NCBI GenBank assembly: GCA_947303145.1
Contig: CAMYXB010000015.1
Location: forward strand, 1 to 16,238
Direction of reading: 5' to 3'
DNA from: an uncultured Clostridia bacterium
Lineage (GTDB): Bacteria; Bacillota; Clostridia; Christensenellales; UBA1242
DNA length: 16,238 nt
This document shows, piece by piece, positions 6,610-13,004 of the stretch (position 1 is the first letter of the stretch; every line of letters begins with the position of its first letter). The translations under genes and the position numbers were made by a program. Under the pieces are notes generated by a model that saw only the letters and a list, made by a program, of their open reading frames with translations, was not told the DNA's origin and searched no databases.

Positions 6610-7647
6610 TTGCACAGCAAAGTAGTTATTTTGAATAACAAAAATGACAATACATTCAAAGCCATTCTTACACTCAAAAATGATGGCAAGAGCAATATCA
6701 AGTTTTTCAACCTGTCTAGCAAATACAAGAGCCTAGCACTCGGCTTTAGGCAATCTGGCAAGGTTCAAAAGGTGCCCCTATCCGTCAAGGACGCTTCAGC
6801 AGATTTTTCCCTCTCTGGCATTGATGATAGTCGCAGTTTTACTTGTGCCGTGGTAGATGTCACCACAGCATTTCAGCCAGAGATTATATTAAGTGCCAGC
6901 CAGAATGCCTCTAGCGAGATGGATCATATAGAGGAGGCCTTTGTCTCACCCAAGGTGGAAGATACGTCAAAACTCTACACTCTCGCCACTGATGAGGAGA
7001 TAGAGAAGGTTATTGATGAGAATCTGGAGCACGATAGAGTGACTACATACTTTGATTCTTGCGCCAAGTGCAAATATAGACAGGCTTTTTATGAAGAGGG
7101 AGACACCACATGCCACAACTGCAGTGAAGAAGGCCCCACAACTAGCGAGAAAGTCACTGATGAAGAGGTGACAGAAGGTGCTGAAAGGTCGGCACCTACT
7201 CATGACGAAATAAAATCTCCTAGTGAGGATATCAAAACATTGAGTAGTGAGGAGAAGGATAGTGCAGAGAAAATACTTAGTTTGAGAGAGAATTTAGACT
7301 TTCCACAAGATGAAGATATCACTTTCTATGAGAGGATAAAGCCACAAATAGATGCATTATTTGAAAAATATGAAAGAGATGAGAGACTTGAGGCACTTCT
7401 CCCCACGTCCTCATGGGTGAAAGTGACCTATGACGATGATGGCGGATACTATGTTCTGGGACTTATTAGAGAAGATGATGAGGTGAAATATATCTCCTAC
7501 GGCATGCCAAGCGGTGATGAAAATACTCCACCAGATGATCTCTCTAGCCTGTCGCAATATCTCAAACTTGGCGAAAATGACGGCTATTGGATAGTCTGTC
7601 AAGATGCCATAAATGGCAAAACTATGAGAGTGAAGATAGTCCAGTGA
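6610..7647 (+). CDS. Uncharacterised clostridial protein with four-Cys motif and conserved C-terminal domain
   Basis: I do not know a name for this 345-aa protein. Three parts are visible. The N-terminal region (1-100) looks like a beta-rich domain. The middle holds a possible metal site, CAKC (151-154) and CHNC (168-171), followed by an acidic, low-complexity linker (about 173-225). The C-terminal domain (about 238-345) contains YERIKPQIDALFEKYE, LLPTSSWVKV, YYVLGLI, VKYISYGMP and GYWIVCQDA. I recall this C-terminal pattern from unnamed clostridial proteins. There is no signal peptide or membrane segment, so it is probably cytoplasmic. The start is TTG 6610, with AAAGGAG 12 nt upstream; a stop codon lies immediately before it in frame. 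It has its own promoter and terminator. Confidence 0.8.
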   Translation: MHSKVVILNNKNDNTFKAILTLKNDGKSNIKFFNLSSKYKSLALGFRQSGKVQKVPLSVKDASADFSLSGIDDSRSFTCAVVDVTTAFQPEIILSASQNASSEMDHIEEAFVSPKVEDTSKLYTLATDEEIEKVIDENLEHDRVTTYFDSCAKCKYRQAFYEEGDTTCHNCSEEGPTTSEKVTDEEVTEGAERSAPTHDEIKSPSEDIKTLSSEEKDSAEKILSLRENLDFPQDEDITFYERIKPQIDALFEKYERDERLEALLPTSSWVKVTYDDDGGYYVLGLIREDDEVKYISYGMPSGDENTPPDDLSSLSQYLKLGENDGYWIVCQDAINGKTMRVKIVQ

Positions 7648-7671
7648 CAGATAAAACGAATATTTTTATTG

Positions 7672-7707
7672 GCAATACAACGAGATATTTGTATTGCTTT
7701 TATTTTT
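7672..7707 (+). terminator. Intrinsic terminator after the 6610 gene
   Basis: Perfect 9-bp stem GCAATACAA (7672-7680) / TTGTATTGC (7689-7697) followed by TTTTATTTTT (7698-7707). Confidence 0.88.
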
Positions 7708-7742
7708 GCTAAAATATTTATCAAAATAGTGGTCTATTTTTA

Positions 7743-7771
7743 TTGACAAAAGTCAAGAATTTTGTTAATAT
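7743..7771 (+). promoter_or_regulatory. Sigma-A promoter for the lipoprotein gene
   Basis: -35 TTGACA (7743-7748), 17-nt spacer, -10 TAATAT (7766-7771) with TGT before it as an extended -10. The start near 7779 lies downstream of the longest possible reading frame start, which is why the coding start is set at 7818. Confidence 0.75.
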
Positions 7772-7817
7772 CCTATTTGTCTTATTATTACAATGGCATA
7801 AAAAGAGGTCTATTATT

Positions 7818-9257
7818 TTGAAGAAAAGATTTTTTGTTTTACTTTCGTTTATTTTTATGATGTCGATTGTGCTTTTCGCTTGCAATCCCATCAAGTTGTC
7901 CCCACTACCCAATAGAGAAGCCACTGTATATGGCAATGGTGGCAGTGCTGTGGTGAAGGACAATTATATTTATTTCGCCAATTCCTATGTGGATTTTTCC
8001 ACTATTGGCATCAATGACAATAGATATGATGCGAAGAGCCCACAGGTTATCTATGGCATCTACAGAGCCCCCCTCAATAAGTTTGGCAGAGTGAATGTCA
8101 CAGATGGCAGACCAGAGAAGGTGGAACTGGTTTCTTACAATATAGGAGGCTATGCCTATAGCGGACTATATATCTGTGGAGATTATCTGTATTATTCCAC
8201 CCCATATTCCACTGTAGATGAGAGTGGCACAGTCACCTCTGGCAGAGTGAGATTTGAGAGAGTTAGACTCGATGGCACTGAAAGGACTATTGTCTATTCT
8301 TGTGCCAACTATAGCAGCGATTGTGCCTATGACATAGTCTATGTGGGCGACACCACATACATCTGTATCAAGAATGGTGATGGCAGTCTTGTCGTAGTCA
8401 AGTGCAGAGGCAACAATATTTACAGATACACCATCAGCGATAGCATCACGTCTTTTGCAGTGTTCGAGCAGAGAGAGATAAAATATGGCGAGACACTAAG
8501 TGATTTCTATACCTATGTGTATTATTCCACTAAAGATAGCAATGACAAATATAATCTTTATAGGAAGAAGCTAGACAATAGTGGCGATGAGGAGTTAATA
8601 CTCGGCTTGCAGTCCTCTGAAATTAGTGTAGTGTCAGTCAAGAATGAGAAAGTGTATTATACACTAGATAGCCGTCTTTATGGGGCTTACGCTTATGGCA
8701 ACTTTATTTCCAAGAGATACTCCTCTGTCCCTGCCAAGAATGGCGGAAGCGACGCATCTTCCATAACCAGTTATCTCGTCCTTGATGACAACAATGTGGA
8801 CGTAGGCATAATTGGAGTATATTATGATGGCTCAAGTTATTCCATGAAGGTGTTTTCTAATGCGGTCAGCGACCTTGACATATCATCATCTAGTGCCATC
8901 ACTCTGCTTGGCACTCTTGATGGAGAAGTGTATTATCAAGTGAGTGGAGACCAGAATTTATATGTTATCAACCTTACTTATAGAATTCAAGGCAGCAATG
9001 TATCCGTCACAGCCTCTTCACCTAGGAGCATAATATCTTCATTCCAAACAAGTGGAGACCATGCCAAATCCAAGTTTGATTTCGATAAAGATAGAGTCTT
9101 TACTTATGCACAAGTTGACGATGTGAGCACAGGTAAGTATCTCACCATGTATATGATCAATAACCCATACAGAGACGAAGAGGACAATATTAAGGGACAG
9201 TATGTAGGTGTCCTTTCCAGTGCCGATGACGCCCTCGTCTATCCTGATGAAGAATAA
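7818..9257 (+). CDS. Putative lipoprotein with beta-propeller-like repeats
   Basis: Predicted surface lipoprotein of 479 aa. From TTG 7818 it begins MKKRFF, then a hydrophobic stretch and a lipobox-like LFAC with the lipidated Cys at position 22. AAGAGG (7803-7808) lies 9 nt upstream. Starting at 7743 would put translation inside the promoter. The rest is rich in short repeats of the form hydrophobic-Tyr-Tyr followed by a strand and a Lys/Arg-Leu-Asp turn: YICGDYLYYSTP, RVRLDGTER, YVYYSTKDS, YRKKLDNSGDEELI, EKVYYTLDS. This resembles the DUF5050/low-density-receptor type propeller domains of extracellular proteins. No catalytic motif was seen. Its ligand and role are unknown. It is a single-gene unit with its own promoter and terminator. 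No link to neighbouring spo0A is shown. Confidence 0.78.
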   Translation: MKKRFFVLLSFIFMMSIVLFACNPIKLSPLPNREATVYGNGGSAVVKDNYIYFANSYVDFSTIGINDNRYDAKSPQVIYGIYRAPLNKFGRVNVTDGRPEKVELVSYNIGGYAYSGLYICGDYLYYSTPYSTVDESGTVTSGRVRFERVRLDGTERTIVYSCANYSSDCAYDIVYVGDTTYICIKNGDGSLVVVKCRGNNIYRYTISDSITSFAVFEQREIKYGETLSDFYTYVYYSTKDSNDKYNLYRKKLDNSGDEELILGLQSSEISVVSVKNEKVYYTLDSRLYGAYAYGNFISKRYSSVPAKNGGSDASSITSYLVLDDNNVDVGIIGVYYDGSSYSMKVFSNAVSDLDISSSSAITLLGTLDGEVYYQVSGDQNLYVINLTYRIQGSNVSVTASSPRSIISSFQTSGDHAKSKFDFDKDRVFTYAQVDDVSTGKYLTMYMINNPYRDEEDNIKGQYVGVLSSADDALVYPDEE

Positions 9258-9291
9258 TCGCATTATCCAATATTAGAGATAATGAACAATC

Positions 9292-9327
9292 AAATGGCTA
9301 TGCTTTATGTGTAGTCATTTTTATTTT
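9292..9327 (+). terminator. Intrinsic terminator after the lipoprotein gene
   Basis: AAATGGCTA (9292-9300) pairs with TAGTCATTT (9312-9320) including one G-T pair, followed by TTATTTT. A weaker hairpin (ATTATC 9262-9267 / GATAAT 9278-9283) lies between the stop codon and this stem. The rest of the gap to 9500 is AT-rich and shows nothing I can call. Confidence 0.65.
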
Positions 9328-9508
9328 CATTATTTGCATATTATTCGATTTATCTTTGTTTTAGTTATTTTTTCTTTGTTTTGCCTGAAATATATTTAGT
9401 TTACTTACTATTTATTACCTTTACGTCAAAATAATTATTTTTCCGTTAAAAAAGTAAAAAACAAGACATTTTTTTACAATGTTTTTCCTATGAATTTGTC
9501 TTTTTGTG

Positions 9509-9517
9509 TGATATAGT
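9509..9517 (+). promoter_or_regulatory. Probable promoter -10 for spo0A
   Basis: TGA plus TATAGT (9509-9517) forms an extended -10, with no good -35 at 17 nt. The predicted start near 9525 gives a leader of about 25 nt containing AAAGGAG. TGTCAAA (9523-9529) is one base from the Spo0A-binding 0A box TGTCGAA and could permit autoregulation, but a 6/7 match is weak. No sigma-H promoter was found. Confidence 0.45.
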
Positions 9518-9549
9518 GCTTGTGTCAAACAAATAAAAGGAGATAAATC

Positions 9550-10308
9550 ATGTCAAAGATAAAAGTAGTCTTGTTAGACAACAACGAAAAAGAAAGAGGA
9601 GAGGTGAGAGGCATTTTGGAGGCTAGTGGCGATTATGAGGTCACACTAGACTGTGCCAATGGAATGAAAGGTGTGGAGCATATATCTTCCACCCGTCCAG
9701 ACCTTATCATAACAGACTTGCTTCTTGAGAGCATAGATGGATATGAACTCATCGAGAGAGTGCGAAAATTGGACTATAGACCCAAGATTCTCGTCATATC
9801 CTCACTCAAGAGTGACGAGTTCGCCATTAAGGCCATGGAGATGGGCGCTAGTTATTTCATGCTCAAGCCAGTGGATAAGGAAGTTCTACTCAAGAGGTGT
9901 CAAGCCATTCTTCGTGGAGACTTGGCAGAGAGGCCGTCTACGCAAAAAGTGATGCACAAGAGGAATCTCGATGAAAGATTGAGCAATATCTTCATCACAG
10001 TGGGCATTCCCGCTCACATCAAGGGCTATCAATTCCTGCGTGAAGCAGTCAAGATGGCTATAGATGAGCCTGAGGTAATCAATTCCATCACCAAGCAATT
10101 ATATCCCTCCATAGCCAGCAGATTTTCCACCAGTGCCAGCAAGGTGGAGAGAGCCATAAGACACGCCATAGAGGTGGCCTGGAATAGGGGCAAGATAGAG
10201 AATATCAATTCTGTATTCGGCATCAAGATATATGACAGCAATGACAAGCCCACCAATGGAGAATTCATCGCCCTTGTTGCTGACAAAATGCTCATGGAAG
10301 GGGCATAA
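9550..10308 (+). CDS. spo0A: Sporulation master regulator Spo0A
   Basis: Response regulator that, once phosphorylated on Asp, binds 0A boxes and starts sporulation. The protein has 252 aa. The N-terminal receiver (1-120) has D10, the phosphoacceptor D56 in IITDLLLE, S84 and K106 in MLKP. The C-terminal domain (about 145-252) has the near-invariant Spo0A helix-turn-helix segments VGIPAHIKGYQFLREA, INSITKQLYPSIA and KVERAIRHAIEVAWNRG. The second acidic pocket residue (D11 in B. subtilis) is Asn here, and the usual MPxLDG after the phosphoacceptor is LESIDG. AAAGGAG (9536-9542) sits 7 nt before ATG 9550. spoIVB, the usual upstream neighbour, is absent; a lipoprotein gene precedes instead. Confidence 0.97.
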   Translation: MSKIKVVLLDNNEKERGEVRGILEASGDYEVTLDCANGMKGVEHISSTRPDLIITDLLLESIDGYELIERVRKLDYRPKILVISSLKSDEFAIKAMEMGASYFMLKPVDKEVLLKRCQAILRGDLAERPSTQKVMHKRNLDERLSNIFITVGIPAHIKGYQFLREAVKMAIDEPEVINSITKQLYPSIASRFSTSASKVERAIRHAIEVAWNRGKIENINSVFGIKIYDSNDKPTNGEFIALVADKMLMEGA

Positions 10309-10330
10309 ATAAAAAATTCTAAAAAAATGC

Positions 10331-10360
10331 TTGTATTCTGTATCAAAGTGTGCTAATAAT
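10331..10360 (+). promoter_or_regulatory. Promoter for the zinc-ribbon gene
   Basis: -35 TTGTAT (10331-10336), 17-nt spacer, -10 TAATAA(T) (10354-10360) preceded by TGC as an extended -10. No terminator hairpin is visible between the spo0A stop and this site, so readthrough from spo0A is also possible. Confidence 0.55.
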
Positions 10361-10390
10361 ACGCTTGTAATATTTTCAAAGGAGTGAAAT

Positions 10391-10867
10391 ATGAAAAAAA
10401 CGTATATTAGATGCCCTAGATGCGAACTCAATTACATCGACAAAGAGGACAAATTCTGCAATGTATGCAAGATGGAGATGAAGGCGCTCGGCACAATGGG
10501 TGCAGAGGAGATGGCAGATATGGAACTTTGTCCTATCTGCAAGGTCAATTATATTAGTCCTGATGAGGATATGTGTTCTGCTTGTCAAAAAGAGAATGAA
10601 TATGACGACAATGGAGACCTCATAGAGAGGAGCCAGCCTAGCAAGTGGGGCTATGATGACGATGAGATAGATGACGATGACGGCTATGATGATGACGAAA
10701 ATGGTGACATGGTGTCCATCACTGATTTAGACGATGACGATGACGATATGTCTTTCGATGACGATGACGATGATGACGACACATTTGATGACGAGGAAGA
10801 CGAGGATTTTGATGATGACATCGCAGATGACGTGGACGACGTCGATGACGAGATAGACGAAGATTGA
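10391..10867 (+). CDS. Duplicated zinc-ribbon protein with poly-Asp/Glu tail
   Basis: Uncharacterised 158-aa protein. Residues 8-26 and 47-65 are two copies of one motif, C-P-x-C-x2-N-Y-I followed by C-x2-C, with identical spacing (C8, C11, C23, C26; C47, C50, C62, C65). Each should bind one zinc ion. From about residue 88 to the end the chain is almost entirely Asp and Glu, with runs of up to eight Asp, giving a very strong negative charge. Such tails can mimic nucleic acid or bind basic proteins, but no function is known here. GGAG (10381-10384) precedes ATG 10391. The gene directly follows spo0A on the same strand and has a terminator after it. I recall related CPRCELNYI proteins in clostridia without names. 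Confidence 0.85.
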   Translation: MKKTYIRCPRCELNYIDKEDKFCNVCKMEMKALGTMGAEEMADMELCPICKVNYISPDEDMCSACQKENEYDDNGDLIERSQPSKWGYDDDEIDDDDGYDDDENGDMVSITDLDDDDDDMSFDDDDDDDDTFDDEEDEDFDDDIADDVDDVDDEIDED

Positions 10868-10875
10868 TGGTATAG

Positions 10876-10908
10876 GGGAGAGCGAGGTTTCTCCCTTTTC
10901 CATTTTTT
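10876..10908 (+). terminator. Intrinsic terminator after the zinc-ribbon gene
   Basis: GGGAGA (10876-10881) pairs with TCTCCC (10890-10895), followed by TTTTCCATTTTTT (10896-10908). The U-tract is interrupted by CCA. Confidence 0.7.
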
Positions 10909-10936
10909 GTATAAAATCTCCATTCCTGCTCATAAT
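10908..10936 (+). promoter_or_regulatory. Possible promoter for veg
   Basis: TTGTAT (10908-10913) and CATAAT (10931-10936) are 17 nt apart. A start near 10943 would fall inside the ribosome site AGGGGG (10941-10946), so the real start or promoter may be slightly different. It overlaps the end of the preceding terminator. Confidence 0.35.
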
Positions 10937-10951
10937 ATCTAGGGGGATATT

Positions 10952-11191
10952 ATGCGTAGGGGTATTTATGATTTAACCACAGTAAAGGACAGGATAAACG
11001 CCATTAAGGGTAAAGATGTGGACATCACTATCAATAGAGGTCGCAAGAAACTTGATAGATACATGGGAGTGATTGACAATGTATATCCGTCAGTGTTTAC
11101 GGTCAAGATTTTGGATAGTATGCTTATAAAGTCCGTCACGTGTTCTTATTGCGATGTTCTGTGTGGAGATGTATTGATAGAGGAAAAGTAG
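10952..11191 (+). CDS. veg: Veg family protein
   Basis: Small basic protein (79 aa) of the Veg/DUF1021 family, highly expressed in vegetative Bacillus cells and linked there to biofilm matrix gene expression; the molecular action is not clear. Recognisable by NRGRKKLDRYMGVIDNVYPS (28-47) and the C-terminal strand with CSYCDVLCGDV. AGGGGG lies 5 nt upstream of ATG 10952. In Bacillus veg lies downstream of ksgA, and the same order rsmA...veg is kept here with four inserted genes (the 6610 protein, lipoprotein, spo0A, zinc-ribbon). Three Cys near the C-terminus are unusual compared with the Bacillus protein as I recall it. Confidence 0.92.
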   Translation: MRRGIYDLTTVKDRINAIKGKDVDITINRGRKKLDRYMGVIDNVYPSVFTVKILDSMLIKSVTCSYCDVLCGDVLIEEK

Positions 11192-11210
11192 TTTTTTTTC
11201 CTCTTTTTTT
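11179..11210 (+). terminator. Terminator overlapping the veg stop codon
   Basis: AGAGGAAAA (11179-11187) pairs with TTTTCCTCT (11196-11204), followed by seven T. The veg stop TAG (11189-11191) lies in the loop, so the last codons form part of the stem. The A-rich left arm also gives it terminator shape on the other strand. Confidence 0.8.
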
Positions 11211-11237
11211 ATTCACATTATATTTTTTCTAAAAGTT

Positions 11238-11265
11238 GTCATATTTTAGCCTTCCATCATGTATT
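11238..11265 (+). promoter_or_regulatory. Candidate sigma-E-like promoter for sipL
   Basis: GTCATATT (11238-11245) matches the sigma-E -35 consensus, and CATGTATT (11258-11265) is a partial match (5 of 8) to the -10 CATACAAT, with a 12-nt spacer. It lies at a suitable distance before the ribosome site AGGGGGAG. In Clostridioides difficile sipL is a mother-cell gene, which fits. Confidence 0.4.
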
Positions 11266-11289
11266 TATGAATAAAAAGGGGGAGAGACT

Positions 11290-12786
11290 TTGGAAAACGA
11301 AGCAAAATTGCAACTTACTACTAAGAAAAAACTGGGGACCTGCATAGCCGAATGTAGTCTAAATCTATCTAAGGACAACGATATTAAGAAGATTCTTACT
11401 CTCAAATCAACGCCCAGCATTAAAAGTGTGACAAAAGAGGGCTCTTCGTGCAAAGTAGAGGGCATAGTGGCACTTGATATGCTTGTAGTGACAGATAGTG
11501 ATGAGATAGTTCCTTTGAAAAGTGAATGTTCCTTTTCACAACTACTCGATGCTAGCGAAAATTGTCCTCATCTTTTCGCTACTTCTCAATTACAAGAGGT
11601 TTCTGTGAGGCCACAGGGAACAGATTTTGTCATCACCAGCGAGGTGCTGGTTGACATCTATTCTGTGGACGACACTCAGTCTGTGCCTATGGCAATTGCC
11701 ACAGAAGATGTCATAGTCAAAGAGGGCGAGATGCAGTGCATGAGCCACACAGCACTTTCTACACATGATTTCACCTACTCCATCACCATAGATAGAGATA
11801 GCAGAGTGAATAGGATATTGTTCTCCAGTCTCACTCCTTGCATTAAGTCTGTCTCGCCAAAGACTGACAGCATCGTAGCCAATATTGACCTTCATCTCAA
11901 CCTTATTTATTCCACAGATGATGGAAGTCTGAGAAGTATGTATAAGGAATATAACCTAAGTCAAGACATATCGTGTGAGGGAGTGATGGAAGGCAGCGTG
12001 CTTCAGTCATCGGTAGAACTAGGCGAAGTGCAGTTGACCGAAAGTGACGAGACATTCCTTATCGATGTCCCTTTGACACTCAAGACGCACGTGTATCGAA
12101 TGGATACACACAAGTGCATATTAGATGCCTACTCTCTAGACAGAGAAGTGTGCCTCACCACATCTTCCTTTGAGACAGACGAATTTTTGACCACTGCATC
12201 TATTGAGGATAGCCTGCTTACCACATTCGAGGCAAGGGAAGATATGCCTTTGATTGACAAACTCCTCACTTCCGTTCCGACTAGTATCAAGATAGTAAAT
12301 ACTCAGGTCAAAGATGGAGAGATTTTGCTGGAGGGCGTGGCGTCATTCAATGTAATATATTTTAGCGAAGACGAAGAGGGAGCCAATATACTACACTCAC
12401 TGGATATAGACATACCATATTCCAATACATTCGCTATGAAAGATGTAAAAGAGGGCGATATGGTGGTGACAGATTTGGTGATTAAAGAAGCCAGTATTAA
12501 GAGTAAACACCACAAGGAATTGGAGATTTTATCTAGACTGCACGCCACATTCAATATCTCTAGACCTACTATTCAAGCGCTTACCTCCTCCATATCTTTT
12601 GGCGAGGAGAAGCAAGAGACGGACTATGGCATGGAGATATATCTTGCCAAAGATGGTGACACCATGTGGGAGGTGGGAAAGAGACTTAATATCCACCTCA
12701 GTGACCTTGCTATGCAAAATCCTAATGTGTCACTCCCGCTCAAGAGTGGAGATAGGCTCATAGCTTTTCATAGAAAGAATAGTTAG
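11290..12786 (+). CDS. sipL: SipL-like spore coat morphogenesis protein (SPOCS domains + LysM)
   Basis: 498-aa protein with three SPOCS/DUF3794 repeats (about 29-130, 165-290 and 320-425) and a C-terminal LysM domain (about 449-494, YLAKDGDTMWEVGKRLNIHL). This architecture and length match SipL of C. difficile, which binds the coat base protein SpoIVA through its LysM domain to assemble the coat around the forespore. SPOCS repeats are seen in LKSTPSIKSVTKEGSSCKVE, in the 181-215 segment and in LTSVPTSIKIVNTQVKDGE, where each starts with a Pro-x-I-K/S strand. The start is TTG 11290 with AGGGGGAG upstream. No signal peptide. The veg-DUF3794 gene order recurs in clostridia as I recall it. The symbol is by family and has not been tested for orthology. 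Confidence 0.85.
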   Translation: MENEAKLQLTTKKKLGTCIAECSLNLSKDNDIKKILTLKSTPSIKSVTKEGSSCKVEGIVALDMLVVTDSDEIVPLKSECSFSQLLDASENCPHLFATSQLQEVSVRPQGTDFVITSEVLVDIYSVDDTQSVPMAIATEDVIVKEGEMQCMSHTALSTHDFTYSITIDRDSRVNRILFSSLTPCIKSVSPKTDSIVANIDLHLNLIYSTDDGSLRSMYKEYNLSQDISCEGVMEGSVLQSSVELGEVQLTESDETFLIDVPLTLKTHVYRMDTHKCILDAYSLDREVCLTTSSFETDEFLTTASIEDSLLTTFEAREDMPLIDKLLTSVPTSIKIVNTQVKDGEILLEGVASFNVIYFSEDEEGANILHSLDIDIPYSNTFAMKDVKEGDMVVTDLVIKEASIKSKHHKELEILSRLHATFNISRPTIQALTSSISFGEEKQETDYGMEIYLAKDGDTMWEVGKRLNIHLSDLAMQNPNVSLPLKSGDRLIAFHRKNS

Positions 12787-12798
12787 AAAATATATAAT

Positions 12799-12818
12799 AA
12801 AATAGTCACTTATTTTTG
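12799..12818 (+). terminator. Weak AT-only terminator after sipL
   Basis: AAAATA (12799-12804) pairs with TATTTT (12811-12816) and continues into T. A stem with no GC pair is weak, so sipL transcripts may read on into the antisense of the FtsZ-like fragment. Confidence 0.3.
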
Positions 12819-12877
12819 AATTAAAAAAAACACTTTAACATTATAAAATTTATATTTTTTTATATTATAATAAAATA

Positions 12878-12991
12878 AATATTTTGTTCTTTTGCCATTT
12901 TTGCAATTTCACATACGGCACCCGTTCCGGTTCCGCCGCCCATACCGGCTGTAAGAATCAATAAATCTGTATCTTTTAGTATATTTTTAAC
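12878..12991 (-). pseudogene. ftsZ: Isolated internal fragment of an FtsZ-like gene
   Basis: Reading the minus strand from 12991 to 12878 gives 38 codons that match the core of FtsZ: KNILKDTDLLILTAG, then the tubulin/FtsZ nucleotide signature GMGGGTGTG, then AVCEIAKMAKEQNI. The match begins just after the stop codon (13007-13005) of the neighbouring gene and ends where the frame turns to AT-rich sequence and a stop (TAA at 12862-12860). There is no start codon, ribosome site, N-terminal or C-terminal FtsZ part, so it cannot make a working protein. It is probably a remnant of a larger gene or a captured piece. On the plus strand it is antisense to ftsZ and lies in the possible 3' tail of the sipL transcript. 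Confidence 0.8.
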
Positions 12992-13004
12992 GATAAAAAG
13001 GGAA

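Noticed and set aside
7743..7817. TTG at 7743 as the lipoprotein start
   Set aside because: It is the -35 box; starting there would add 25 residues before an otherwise standard lipoprotein signal peptide that has its own ribosome site.
9440..9520. Sigma-H promoter for spo0A
   Set aside because: A GAAT is present at 9492-9495, but the flanking purine and the upstream AGGA element are missing.
10684..10933. Ser-rich and Val/Ile-rich open frames opposite the acidic tail
   Set aside because: They are mirror images of GAT/GAC codon repeats; the plus frame has the zinc motifs and a ribosome site.
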